The notes under the pieces: model-generated
Told to the model about the DNA's origin: nothing
What the model saw: the letters and a program-made list of their open reading frames with translations, nothing else
Databases searched by the model: none
Source: Spartobacteria bacterium
GTDB taxonomy: Bacteria > Verrucomicrobiota > Verrucomicrobiia > Chthoniobacterales > UBA10450
Reading direction: 5' to 3'
Assembly: GCA_003134785.1 (NCBI GenBank)
Contig: PLCN01000003.1
Coordinates: 248,001-312,000 of the forward strand
Length of the DNA stretch: 64,000 nucleotides
Translations under genes and position numbers: made by a program
Shown here: one piece after another, positions 25,358-33,400 of the stretch
How the letters are laid out: each line of letters opens with the position of its first letter
Numbering within the stretch: the first letter of the stretch is position 1

Positions 25358-26359
25358 CTACGCGCCCTTTAACTCCGCAAAGATCAGCCGCCCCGCGCCA
25401 GTTTGCAGCGCACTTGAAACCACCACCGTCGCCACCTTGCCCAACTGAGGGCGCGCGTGATTCACCACGATCATGGTTCCGTCCGGCAGATAACCGACCG
25501 CTTGATGACTCTCGCGGCCTTCTTTCACCAGGCTCAATTCCAACTCGTCGCCCGCAGCCACGGCGGGCCGCAACGCGCGCGCGAGATCGGAAAGATTCAA
25601 GGTCTGCACCTGCTGCAACCGCGCCACCTGGCCGAGCGCAGTATCGTTCGTGAGCAGACGCGCTTGCAGCAGCTTCGCGGTGCGCACCAGGCGCGCATCG
25701 GTCGCGAGATCGGCATCGCCCGTCGTGTCGTGGATCGTCAGCTCGCATTCACGCGAGGCCTGGAGCTGATTCAAAATCTCGAGGCCGCGGCGCCCGCGTT
25801 CGCGTTTGAGCGGGTCGCGCGAGTCCGCCAGCGTTTGCAATTCATCGAGAACAAATCGCGGCACGATGAGCGACCGGCTCAGAAATCCGGTCGCGCAAAG
25901 ATCGGCGATGCGCCCATCGATGATGACGTTGGTGTCCACGATCAACGGCTCGTGTTGCGTCGTCTCGCGCGCGAAACGGACATACGGGATGATGAGCGAG
26001 AATTCGTCGCGGCTGCTGCGCATGGCCAGCATCATGCCGAGATAACCGAAGGCGCAATAAACCACCAGGCGCACGGCCCATTGCGTGGTCTCACTTTGAT
26101 AACGCAGGACTTCCGAACCCATGAGCAGATTCGCGAAGAGCAGGCCGAGGAGCAGGCCAAAAGTGGCGGAAGAAAACGCGCGCAGCGAAAAGCCTTTGAG
26201 CAGCCGATCCACCAGCACGATGGCGAGGGCGAAGACCGCGCCAATCAGTATTCCTGGTATCACTTTCCCCTGAATCTCTCCCGTAACGATCCCACCGATC
26301 GCGATGCAGAAGGTGATGAAAAGCGCCCGGAGAAGATTGACCGTCAGCAGCGGCGTCAT
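25358..26359 (-). CDS. PIN-TRAM domain membrane protein (YacL-like)
   Basis: A protein of 333 residues. Four membrane helices in the first 115 residues (LLRALFITFCIAIGGIVTG, VIPGILIGAVFALAIVLVD, FGLLLGLLFANLLMG, AVRLVVYCAFGYLGMMLAM). A PIN nuclease-like domain follows from about 137 (LIVDTNVIIDGRIADL, FVLDELQTLADS, GDADLATDARLVRTAKLL, LLTNDTALGQVA) with the acidic residues expected for metal-dependent RNA cleavage. A TRAM RNA-binding domain ends it (VGYLPDGTMIVVNHARPQLG). The start overlaps the stop of the MlaD gene as TGATG, so the two are translationally coupled. Similar proteins occur in Bacillus and cyanobacteria; the role is unclear. Confidence 0.88.
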   Translation of the reverse strand: MTPLLTVNLLRALFITFCIAIGGIVTGEIQGKVIPGILIGAVFALAIVLVDRLLKGFSLRAFSSATFGLLLGLLFANLLMGSEVLRYQSETTQWAVRLVVYCAFGYLGMMLAMRSSRDEFSLIIPYVRFARETTQHEPLIVDTNVIIDGRIADLCATGFLSRSLIVPRFVLDELQTLADSRDPLKRERGRRGLEILNQLQASRECELTIHDTTGDADLATDARLVRTAKLLQARLLTNDTALGQVARLQQVQTLNLSDLARALRPAVAAGDELELSLVKEGRESHQAVGYLPDGTMIVVNHARPQLGKVATVVVSSALQTGAGRLIFAELKGA

Positions 26360-27282
26360 CAGCGACCTCCCGTTTTTCGCGGCACAGGCGTTTGGCTCCG
26401 CTCGGCCGGCACGCGCGCCTCAGCTTTCGCGGCACTGTCTCGATAGAAAAGAATTCCGTGCGCGCGCAGATTGCTGACCAGCGCGCGCAAATCTTTCGCG
26501 AGTTCCTGATTCGACAACAAGGCGGGAAGCAAACCCTTTCCGCTCGTCGCTTCCTGTATGACCTGCGTCGCGGCTTGAATGGTTTTGCGCGCATCGACGA
26601 TCGCCACCTGCACGTCATCCGCGGCTTTCTTGGCGGAGCCCATCGTCGCGTCCGCTTTTTCGATCACGCCGTTGATTTTTTTTGACGATTCGGCCAGCGC
26701 CGCGGTCGCTTCGCTCAGATGCTCGACGCTCGCTTTCAGGTTCTGCATATTGTCGGGCGAAAGCGCCTGTTCGTTCAAGCGGGTCACGGTCGTGTTGACA
26801 TTTTGCACGGTGCCGCGCAAATCGCTGACCAAAAATCCGCCTTCGCGCGTGAGATCGTCGAGACCGGTTTCGCGCGTGCCCTCGATCATGATGTTCTTTT
26901 GCAGGAAGGCCGTGGGCTGGCCCGGAGGCATCGTCACCGCCACGAAGCGATCGCCGAGCAAGCCGGAGCTGCCTACGGTAAATTTGCTCCCAGCCGGAAT
27001 CTTTACGTAATCATAAATGCGCAACGGCACTTCCACGCCTTGACCCGGCGCCAGCCGCGGCCCACCCGAAACACGGCCGATCTTCGCGCCCGCGAGCAAG
27101 ACGTCGGATCCCTTCAGCAGGCCGCTCGCATCGGGAAAACGAACCGTGAGAGCATAGTAAGTTTTAAAACCTTCACCGACCCGGCCGAATTGAACCACGA
27201 GCGCCGCGAGCACCGCCAGACCGGCAATGACAAACACGCCAACTTTCAGCTCCAGAGTTTTTTCGCTTGGAGGGGTAGCCAT
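26359..27282 (-). CDS. MlaD/MCE-domain lipid-transport protein
   Basis: A protein of 307 residues. One N-terminal membrane helix (VGVFVIAGLAVLAALVVQFG), then an MCE domain: FPDASGLLKGSDVLLAGAKI, GRVSG, VPLRIYDYVKIPAGSKFTVG, LLGDRFVAVTMPPGQ. After about residue 130 comes a long helical region (LNEQALSPDNMQNLKASVEH..., KKINGVIEKADATMGSAKKA) that in relatives forms a hexameric channel, then a Pro-rich tail. MCE proteins carry phospholipids between membranes together with an ATPase (MlaF, next gene upstream) and a permease (MlaE), which is not in the neighbourhood. Confidence 0.9.
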   Translation of the reverse strand: MATPPSEKTLELKVGVFVIAGLAVLAALVVQFGRVGEGFKTYYALTVRFPDASGLLKGSDVLLAGAKIGRVSGGPRLAPGQGVEVPLRIYDYVKIPAGSKFTVGSSGLLGDRFVAVTMPPGQPTAFLQKNIMIEGTRETGLDDLTREGGFLVSDLRGTVQNVNTTVTRLNEQALSPDNMQNLKASVEHLSEATAALAESSKKINGVIEKADATMGSAKKAADDVQVAIVDARKTIQAATQVIQEATSGKGLLPALLSNQELAKDLRALVSNLRAHGILFYRDSAAKAEARVPAERSQTPVPRKTGGR

Positions 27283-27320
27283 TGTCTCAGGCTGATTTTA
27301 ACACGGGTTGGGAGAATACG

Positions 27321-28097
27321 TCAGGCAGATTCCATCTTCGCGATCAATTGCGAATCCTCCGAGCGACCAAGCAGGAAATCCTGGAGGAGTGGATCGGCCG
27401 AAAGCTGGAGCTCCCGCGAAGAGCCGTGGAAATAGATTCGGCCCTCGTGCAAATAGGCGATGTGGTCCGCAACATGAAAGGCGCTCTTCATATCGTGCGT
27501 CACTACAATGCTGGTGATCTGATAGCGCTCCTGCAATCGGCGGATCAATTTGTTGATGCTGTCCGATACGACCGGATCGAGCCCGGCGGTCGGCTCATCA
27601 TATAAGATGCAGGAAGGCCGGCGGATGATGGAGCGCGCAAGGCCGACGCGTTTTTTCATTCCGCCGCTCAGGTTCACCGGCATTTTTTTTTGCTGACCTT
27701 CCAATTCGATCACCTCGAGCATTTCGTTCACCTTCTCGCGAATCACCTTCGAATTGCGCTCGCCCGCCTCACGCAGCGGAAACGAAATATTTTCTTCGAC
27801 CGTCATCGAATCAAAGAGCGCGCCACCCTGGAACAGGATCCCGACTTTGCGGCGGATCGCCGCCAGCTTGCGTTCGCTGAGGCCGATAATGTTTTGGCCA
27901 TCGATCCAGATCTCGCCGGCATCTGGTTGCATCAATCCGATCAGATGTTTTAAGAGAACGCTTTTGCCGGCGCCGCTGCGGCCGATGATCACGAGTGTCT
28001 CGCCTTTGGCCACGGTGAGACCGATCCCGCGCAAGATTTCCTGGCGGCCGAGTCTTTTTGCCAGGTCCCGCACCGCGATCATTGGCGAAGTCGTCAT
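27321..28097 (-). CDS. ABC transporter ATPase of Mla type
   Basis: About 258 residues from ATG 28097 (MTTSPMIAVRDLAKRLGRQE); a GTG at 28160 would add 21 low-complexity residues and cannot be excluded. Walker A GRSGAGKS, Q-loop ILFQGGALFD, signature NLSGGMKKRVGLAR, Walker B CILYDEPTAGLD, switch His in VVTHDMKS. LFQGGALFDSMTV and the C-terminal DPLLQDFLLGR are typical of the MlaF subgroup. It energises retrograde phospholipid movement through MlaE/MlaD. It lies 38 bases upstream of mlaD on the same strand. No MlaE permease gene follows or precedes it here. Confidence 0.9.
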   Translation of the reverse strand: MTTSPMIAVRDLAKRLGRQEILRGIGLTVAKGETLVIIGRSGAGKSVLLKHLIGLMQPDAGEIWIDGQNIIGLSERKLAAIRRKVGILFQGGALFDSMTVEENISFPLREAGERNSKVIREKVNEMLEVIELEGQQKKMPVNLSGGMKKRVGLARSIIRRPSCILYDEPTAGLDPVVSDSINKLIRRLQERYQITSIVVTHDMKSAFHVADHIAYLHEGRIYFHGSSRELQLSADPLLQDFLLGRSEDSQLIAKMESA

Positions 28098-28173
28098 CGA
28101 TGCCGCTCTTGGCGACGGAGGAACAGGTGCCGGGTCACTGATAACTGGGGTGTTCTCCACGCCTTTGTTTACA

Positions 28174-28202
28174 ACAAGGAGCGGCGGTTTCCAAACCGCC
28201 GA
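28174..28202. repeat. single hairpin, GGCGGTTT family
   Basis: AACAAGGAGCGGCGGTTTCC followed by AAACCGCCG. The inner arms CGGCGGTTT and AAACCGCCG pair almost without a loop. It is upstream of mlaF. Confidence 0.7.
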
Positions 28203-28207
28203 TGAAA

Positions 28208-28272
28208 ATGTAGAGGCGCTTTTGAAAAGTGCCTAACCAAACAACAGGCGCTTGGCACAAGCGCCTCTACAT
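28208..28272. repeat. hairpin with 14-bp perfect arms
   Basis: ATGTAGAGGCGCTT (28208-28221) pairs exactly with AAGCGCCTCTACAT (28259-28272) across about 37 bases. It lies five bases after the stop of rfbD and may end its transcript, or be a separate REP-like family. Confidence 0.75.
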
Positions 28273-28277
28273 TTACC

Positions 28278-29156
28278 TCATCTGACGTGATCACGCACAT
28301 AAGCCGCCACCGCGCCTCGCCAGGGCCGCGGAACTTCACCGGTGGCCTGGTGGTACTTGCCGGTACCGAGCACACTGTAGACTGGTCGCCTCGCGATGAA
28401 ATTTTTCATATCGGCGAGTGACGCGGCGCCAACCTTTCTCGCCTTCATTGGCACTCCTTCCGCGTGGCAGCAATCGAGCGCCCATTGCGCGTATTCTTGC
28501 CAACTGCATTCGCCACCGTTCGCCAGGTGCAGGATTCCACCTTCCGCTCGATCGAAGAGGAAAGACCTCAGCCACGCCGCGAGATCGAGCGTATACGTCG
28601 GCGTGGCCCACTTGTCCGCCACCGCTGAAATTTCTTCTTCGTCCCGCGCCTTTTTCAGGATCGCATCGATGAAGCTCGGCCGGTCCGGCCCAAAGACCCA
28701 CGACACGCGCACGATCAACGCGCGATCGTTTGCCTCGAGCGCGCGGCGCTCCCCGTCCCGCTTCGATTCGCCGTAAACACTGATCGGCCTCGCCTCGTCG
28801 TCCTCTGCGTAAGGCTCGCGTTTCTCGCCGTCGAAAACGTAATCGGTGCTGATGTGAATGAAGCGCGCTTTCTTCTCCCGACAGATTTCCGCCAACACGC
28901 GCGGCGCTTCCGCGTTCAGCGCGAACGCCTCCTCCTGCTCTGTCTCGCAACGATCGACATTCGTTTGCGCCGCCGCGTTGATCAGCACATCGAAATCGAG
29001 ACCTCCCAACGTCGACCGCAACTGCTCCGGCGCGCCGAGATCAAGCTGCGCATGATTGAATCCGACCACCTCGAAGTCGCGGGAGTACTCACGCGCCAAC
29101 GCCGCGCCTAATCTTCCGCCTGCACCGACAATGACTATTCGTCGGCTCGTGTCCAT
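28278..29156 (-). CDS. rfbD: dTDP-4-dehydrorhamnose reductase
   Basis: A protein of 292 residues that reduces dTDP-4-keto-L-rhamnose with NAD(P)H, the last step of dTDP-L-rhamnose supply for surface polysaccharide. Rossmann motif IVGAGGRLGAAL at the N-terminus, LINAAAQTNVDRCE, FIHISTDYVFDGEKREPYAE, the Tyr/Lys pair in SVYGESKRDGE, RVSWVFGPDRPSF and YTLDLAAWL. All are RmlD signatures. It stands alone without rmlA, B or C. A related SDR with methionine adenosyltransferase-regulatory function is less likely given the STDYVFDG motif. Confidence 0.88.
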   Translation of the reverse strand: MDTSRRIVIVGAGGRLGAALAREYSRDFEVVGFNHAQLDLGAPEQLRSTLGGLDFDVLINAAAQTNVDRCETEQEEAFALNAEAPRVLAEICREKKARFIHISTDYVFDGEKREPYAEDDEARPISVYGESKRDGERRALEANDRALIVRVSWVFGPDRPSFIDAILKKARDEEEISAVADKWATPTYTLDLAAWLRSFLFDRAEGGILHLANGGECSWQEYAQWALDCCHAEGVPMKARKVGAASLADMKNFIARRPVYSVLGTGKYHQATGEVPRPWRGAVAAYVRDHVR

Positions 29157-29228
29157 CCGACAGGTTTAGGAGGAATGCAGCAACGTCAAGAAATCCCCAG
29201 TCTCCACTGCATCGTTCGATGCTGTCGT

Positions 29229-30821
29229 TTACCGGAGGTCGTAAACTTCAACCAGTCCTATTCCGGTCGTGTTGTTCTTCCCACGCACAACGGCCGTATA
29301 GTTGCCGGGCGGGAGTGTCTGAACGAGCGCCGATTCCAAATCGCTTGCGGGCGGAACCGTCGTCACCTCGATCTCTGCCTGCTGGCTGCTGCCGTCAGGC
29401 CGCGTCTTCCAGTCGTCGTTGGTCGCGAGCGTTGTTCCGCTTCCGTCGTGCAGTTCAAGCGTGGGATCGGCCAATGCCCCTGCTACGGGAACCGACGGTC
29501 CGAGTGCGCGCACAATCACTCTCCCACCATTTCCGCTTCCTCCACCGACAATAAATCCGCCGATGATGACGTTATCCCCTGTGTCCACAAATCCACGCGA
29601 ACTAATGTTTGCCAGCTTGGAGTTCGCGCCTTGCGCCAGATCGTAAACCTCCACTACGCCCACGCCAGTTCCGCCATTCTTACCCGCAAGGATTGCGGTG
29701 TATGCTCCCGGACTAAGCGTCATCAAAATTGCCGACTCCAAGTCGTTCGACGGGGGAATTGTCGTGGCGCGGATGTCAGCTTCCTGGGATTGGCCGGTCT
29801 GATCGTTGATCTTCCAATTGTCGTTGGTGGATAGCGTCACGTCGCCTTGGTGTAGTTCCAGAGTTGGATCCGCCAAAGTGATGCCCGCCCCAGTTAGCGA
29901 AGGACCGATCCCGCGAATAATTACATTCTTTGGTTCAGTCCCCGTGATGATGAATCCAGCGATTAACACATTGTCGCCCGTGAGGACACGCATGCGGGTG
30001 GAAATATTCAGCGGGAAATCCGTGGCCGGTTCAAAGGCCAGGTATTGCGGATTGCTGAAGCCGGAGGCGAAAATAGTGCTAGTTCCGCCGGGAGGATATT
30101 TCCAGATCAATCCCGTCGCATTGTCAGAGACGAAGAGATTTCCGAAGTGGTCTACCGCGACGCCATTTGGCTGGCTCAAGCCAGACACCGCCGTACTCTT
30201 GGCGCCGGAGGGATCGAACTTGAAGACGTGACCGCTGCCCGAGTCCCCCTCAAATACATTTCCATGGGTATCGACAGTTAAGCCGTCCGGAGATTTGAGC
30301 GCGGAAGCAAACGTGCTCTTCCCGCCGGCGCCCGTAAATTTGAAGATTGTGCCGCTGCCGAAATCGTTCTCGAAAAGATTGCCCGCAGCATCGAAAGCCA
30401 GGCCCGCCGGCGTGCTCAAGCCGGAAGCAAACGTGCTCACTGCGCCTCCGACCGGGAACTCGAATATATTCCCGCTGCCGGAATCGGCCACGAACAGATC
30501 TCCGTTTGGATCAAACGCGAGACCGAATGGCTTATTCAATCCGGACGCGAAAATGGTGGGCGTTCCATTGGGCGCGACTTCGTAAATTTTGCCGGACCCC
30601 GCACCCGCGGCGAAAGCCGAATCCGCTATGAACAAATTGCCTTTCGAATCGAAGGCAAGCCCGGATGGATTCACCAAGCCCGACGCGAAGATGGTAACCG
30701 TCCCGCTCGGGGAAATTTTGTTAACAGTCCCGCTACTGAAGTCCGCTTCGTAGAGATCGCCAACGTTTCCCAGCGCAATGGCAGGAATCATCACGGAGAA
30801 TGCGATCCAAAGCCTCCTCAT
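29229..30821 (-). CDS. secreted NHL/SMP-30-type propeller protein with tandem C-terminal module
   Basis: 530 residues from ATG 30821 (MRRLWIAFSVMIPAIALG, signal peptide); upstream in-frame codons are polar and rejected. Residues about 20-265 are six or seven repeats of the form IFASGLNKPFGLAFDPNGDL then FVADSGSGNIFEF, a beta-propeller like NHL/Vgb proteins. Residues about 268-530 are the same duplicated module found at the C-terminus of the proteins at 20604 and 39928 (DNVLIAGFIITGTEPKNVII, DPTLELH, NDNWK, PPSNDLESA, GVVEVYDL). It probably sits on the cell surface; no catalytic site is seen. Confidence 0.82.
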   Translation of the reverse strand: MRRLWIAFSVMIPAIALGNVGDLYEADFSSGTVNKISPSGTVTIFASGLVNPSGLAFDSKGNLFIADSAFAAGAGSGKIYEVAPNGTPTIFASGLNKPFGLAFDPNGDLFVADSGSGNIFEFPVGGAVSTFASGLSTPAGLAFDAAGNLFENDFGSGTIFKFTGAGGKSTFASALKSPDGLTVDTHGNVFEGDSGSGHVFKFDPSGAKSTAVSGLSQPNGVAVDHFGNLFVSDNATGLIWKYPPGGTSTIFASGFSNPQYLAFEPATDFPLNISTRMRVLTGDNVLIAGFIITGTEPKNVIIRGIGPSLTGAGITLADPTLELHQGDVTLSTNDNWKINDQTGQSQEADIRATTIPPSNDLESAILMTLSPGAYTAILAGKNGGTGVGVVEVYDLAQGANSKLANISSRGFVDTGDNVIIGGFIVGGGSGNGGRVIVRALGPSVPVAGALADPTLELHDGSGTTLATNDDWKTRPDGSSQQAEIEVTTVPPASDLESALVQTLPPGNYTAVVRGKNNTTGIGLVEVYDLR

Positions 30822-30933
30822 GGCATCCCGTGATCTACTTGGTGAAAAATTATGTCGATCTTCGCCATTATTTCCGTCTGGAGACGAATAATCATAGCGC
30901 GATTCGACTGGCCCGTAAAATACAGGAGTGTGC

Positions 30934-31317
30934 GGTAGTGGCTCAGTTTTCAATCCTTCCGCGTCACGCCCGCAATGGAAGCGGGGAATTTCAGATCACG
31001 TTTGGTCGCTTGAGGAAATTATCGCTTTATTGCCGGAATGGATTATCTTGAGCGTCTGGACGCGCTCATTCAAGACGTGCGGAACGACCGCCCGACGCTG
31101 AAATCTCAAGTCGCAAATGTACGACGGGAGATTCAAGAATACGGCGAAAGCGTCGTTGGTTGCGAAGAATTGCGCGTGCTCTGCCCGGATGAAGTTCCGG
31201 TAAGCACTCAATGGGACGCAATCGCAAGGATCGCTAAAAGCGAAAATTGGAGTTTCACGTATTTCCCAAACGGCAGCGTCGGGTTTGCGAATCTCTAATC
31301 CAAACTGAGCCACTACC
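30934..31317. mobile_element. 384-bp cassette with 16-bp perfect inverted ends
   Basis: GGTAGTGGCTCAGTTT at 30934-30949 is exactly matched by its reverse complement AAACTGAGCCACTACC at 31302-31317. The ends enclose one small gene (31038-31298) and nothing else. No transposase is inside and no clear target duplication is seen. It could be a MITE with a passenger gene or an element moved by a transposase elsewhere. Confidence 0.6.
31038..31298 (+). CDS. small hypothetical protein in inverted-repeat cassette
   Basis: 86 residues (MDYLERLDALIQDVRNDRPT). Composition is normal for a soluble alpha/beta protein: LKSQVANVRREIQEYGESVV, then VPVSTQWDAIARIAKSENWS and a terminal strand FTYFPNGSVGFANL. 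No transposase motif is present. It fills most of the cassette and its stop lies three bases before the right inverted repeat. Function unknown. Confidence 0.5.
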   Translation: MDYLERLDALIQDVRNDRPTLKSQVANVRREIQEYGESVVGCEELRVLCPDEVPVSTQWDAIARIAKSENWSFTYFPNGSVGFANL

Positions 31318-31417
31318 AAATTCTGCGTGGCGTTCGAGAACGACTTGGACCCCGTTTGGCCGCGCGAGAAATTGCCACGAGAGAAGCGCCGCCAACTCAT
31401 CCCGGCCTTTGCCCATG

Positions 31418-31903
31418 TTAGCCCGGCTCCTCGAGCTCTTCCGATTCGGATAAGCCTAACTTTAGGAGATTGAGCAGATCGTTGCCGCCGACCTGGAGGA
31501 GCTGCGGGTTGGTAAGGCACGGGAGATCGCAGTGTGCCATCGCGTTGATGACCGCACGCAGATAGTAGAGATCGAAAGGCTTGGATATCATTCCATCAAC
31601 GCGCAAGGCATCGTATGCGGCGCAGTTTTCGGGCGATAGATGGGCCGAGAGGACGAGAATCTTCCCGCTAAATGGAGTCTCGCGGAGTCGCCGCACGAGT
31701 TCGACTCCGGTCATCCGTGGCATGTTGTTGTCGGTGATTAGCAGGTCGAACGTGCCAGGCTCGGCCGTGAGCTTCGCAAGCGCCTGCTCCCCGTCGTTCA
31801 CGATTTCGATTCTGTGACCATCGCATTTCAGGGCAAACGAGATGGAGAACGCGACGGAGCGCTCGTCTTCCGCGAGCAAGATGTGAAGGGGAGGAGCATT
31901 CAT
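31418..31903 (-). CDS. single-domain response regulator
   Basis: A protein of 161 residues. Receiver fold: ILLAEDERSVAFSI (acidic pair), phospho-Asp in LLITDNNMPRMTG, ILVLSAHLSP, Lys in GMISKPFDLYYL. About 35 residues follow the receiver (AHCDLPCLTNPQLLQVGGND and an acidic end) without an output domain. No kinase is adjacent; the nearest are at 14.4-18.3 kb. Confidence 0.88.
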   Translation of the reverse strand: MNAPPLHILLAEDERSVAFSISFALKCDGHRIEIVNDGEQALAKLTAEPGTFDLLITDNNMPRMTGVELVRRLRETPFSGKILVLSAHLSPENCAAYDALRVDGMISKPFDLYYLRAVINAMAHCDLPCLTNPQLLQVGGNDLLNLLKLGLSESEELEEPG

Positions 31904-31953
31904 ACAGGGGGCTTTGGGGGTTTAAACCCCAATCATACCAAAACAGAGCGGAG

Positions 31954-32229
31954 ATGCTAATAAAAAGCCGCATTTATGCGGCAGACCTCAAAGCACATTC
32001 TTTGCCACCCTCTGGCGTGGATTCACGCGAGATATTTGGTCGGAACATTGCCCGAATGCGGGCCAGAGCGACCCTCACTCAAGAACAACTCGCGGAAAAG
32101 GCAGATCTCGACCGTTCACAAGTTCAACGAATCGAAAACGGCACGTCGAGTCCGACCGTCGAAACTGCGACACGTCTAAAGCGGTCCCTGCGATGCTCTT
32201 GGAAGGAATTGCTTGCAGGATTGGATTGA
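31954..32229 (+). CDS. XRE-family transcriptional regulator
   Basis: A protein of 91 residues; a GTG at 32020 (VDSREIFGRNIARMRARATL) is a possible later start. One helix-turn-helix of Cro/C1 type: NIARMRARATLTQEQLAEKA, then DLDRSQVQRIENGTSSPTVE, TATRLKRSLRCSWKELLAG. Small XRE proteins often control restriction-modification or toxin genes, and a methyltransferase remnant starts 55 bases downstream on the same strand, so it may once have been a controller protein. This is inferred from position. Confidence 0.85.
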   Translation: MLIKSRIYAADLKAHSLPPSGVDSREIFGRNIARMRARATLTQEQLAEKADLDRSQVQRIENGTSSPTVETATRLKRSLRCSWKELLAGLD

Positions 32230-32283
32230 GAGAAGAGGAGACTCTTCATTGACGCCGCTCGTGACAGCCCGATAACTTCCGGT

Positions 32284-32505
32284 GTGCCAACAAAACCCTC
32301 GGCGCTCGTGGATACGCGCGTCATTTATTGCGGCGATAATCTCGACCAGTTGCGCAAGGTGCCGGAGGGTTGCGTTGATCTGATCTATATCGACCCGCCG
32401 TTCAATTCGAATCGCAACTACGAAGTCTTTTGGGGTGAGACGAAAGAGAAGCGTTCGTTTGCAGACCGGCACGAGTCGACAGGGCCGTACCCCCACCATT
32501 TGTGA
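32284..32505 (+). pseudogene. 5' fragment of a site-specific DNA methyltransferase gene
   Basis: GTG at 32284. The encoded TRVIYCGDNLDQLRKVPEGC, then VDLIYIDPPFNSNRNYEVFW and GETKEKRSFADRHEST match the start of a well-known class of adenine/cytosine-N4 methyltransferases, with DPPF as the catalytic motif IV. After about 32482 the similarity stops (GPYPHHL, then TGA), so the target-recognition and SAM-binding parts are missing. The gene's own C-terminal end seems to survive at 33179-33364, beyond the HEPN gene. Confidence 0.75.
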
Positions 32506-33203
32506 AACTTCATTCAGAGCAGCGCATTCCCGCACGACCAAGCCTGACAAAGCTCGGCCGACATCGAAAACGTTTCGATATTTTGACGACGCGCCTTGCG
32601 ACTGCGAAAAGGCACATCGACTGCTTTTCGGCGCTGTGGGATGCCCAAGAAAACTTCAACAAGGAACTGTTCGCAACGCGCGATTTTTGGTCCTTGACGG
32701 CTGCGGCGCACCTAAACTGTGGGCTTCTTCAATTGTGCGGCGTATATGATTGCAACGACCAGGCAATAAACCTGCGAAGGTATCTTACGGAGGTCCAAAA
32801 AAGTTGGTCACGGGAAGTGGCCGAAGCCAGCCTCACGTTGCAACTACGGATTGACATCGCAATTTGTGCTCGACGGCCCTCTTGTGCATACCCTGATCGA
32901 CAGCCCTACGTCACTCTTGTAAGGACGCTGCGGGAGTGGCGCAACAAAATTGTCGCTCATTTGAATTACGATGTGGCTCTCTTCAACGGAGACGCGTTTC
33001 GGACGCGAAACGCATGGACAGTTTCAGACATCCGGCAGCTAATTGGCGAAGCTGTAACGATAGTTGATCGATATTCGTTCAGTCGTGGGAAAGACATCCA
33101 CTATACAGAGTGTTTCGAGGGCCGAGCCGACTACCTTCTCGCAGAGGAGGTGATTTCTAAATCCGTTAGATCAGCTGGGTGGAAGTCGATGCCTTCAACG
33201 TAA
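32502..33203 (+). CDS. HEPN-type protein lying inside a split methyltransferase gene
   Basis: 233 residues from GTG 32502, whose last two bases form the stop of the methyltransferase fragment; no other start is near. It is all-helical. RNKIVAH (residues 147-153) fits the HEPN RNase signature R-N-x4-H, in the context TLREWRNKIVAHLNYD. Earlier helices (SALWDAQENFNKELFATRDF, LNCGLLQLCGVYDCNDQAIN) resemble AbiU2/HEPN proteins of phage defence. Its last 8 codons overlap the 3' methyltransferase fragment in another frame, so the native C-terminus may have been cut. A defence or toxin role is inferred; no MNT antitoxin is adjacent. Confidence 0.55.
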   Translation: MKLHSEQRIPARPSLTKLGRHRKRFDILTTRLATAKRHIDCFSALWDAQENFNKELFATRDFWSLTAAAHLNCGLLQLCGVYDCNDQAINLRRYLTEVQKSWSREVAEASLTLQLRIDIAICARRPSCAYPDRQPYVTLVRTLREWRNKIVAHLNYDVALFNGDAFRTRNAWTVSDIRQLIGEAVTIVDRYSFSRGKDIHYTECFEGRADYLLAEEVISKSVRSAGWKSMPST

Positions 33204-33364
33204 TCATGAACCGCGAAGAACGAACACTGGGTAACTTCATCGGCTTCGAATTCACCTGCGATGCCTTGTTCGAGATTGATCGCTTTCCCCGAAAAGAAGG
33301 TCGTGAGATCAAGGTTCTCACAGTCAGCGAGATTTTGGATGAAGAAATGCGAGACCGTAAATGA
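33179..33364 (+). pseudogene. 3' fragment of the same DNA methyltransferase gene
   Basis: The frame reads VEVDAFNVIMNREERTLGNF, then IGFEFTCDALFEIDRF and KVLTVSEILDEEMRDRK to a TAA. From memory this matches the C-terminal, Mrr-like end of methyltransferases whose N-terminus looks like the fragment at 32284 (D-DAF--VM-R--RT-G-FV-F--T-DAL-EI, L-TV-EIL-EE). A deletion of most of the gene, with the HEPN gene in the gap, explains both fragments. Confidence 0.6.
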
Positions 33365-33400
33365 TTCTTGGCCGGTAGCTACACCGCCGTCCGCGTGCTG

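Noticed and set aside
25457-26446. 329-codon plus-strand frame opposite the PIN-TRAM and MlaD genes
   Set aside because: It covers two overlapping genes with well-defined domains on the other strand; its Arg/Gln-rich product resembles nothing.
33361-33400. Possible scrap of the C-terminal secreted module (AGSYTAVRV) before the gene at 33401
   Set aside because: Nine residues are too few to separate from chance; no other landmark is present.
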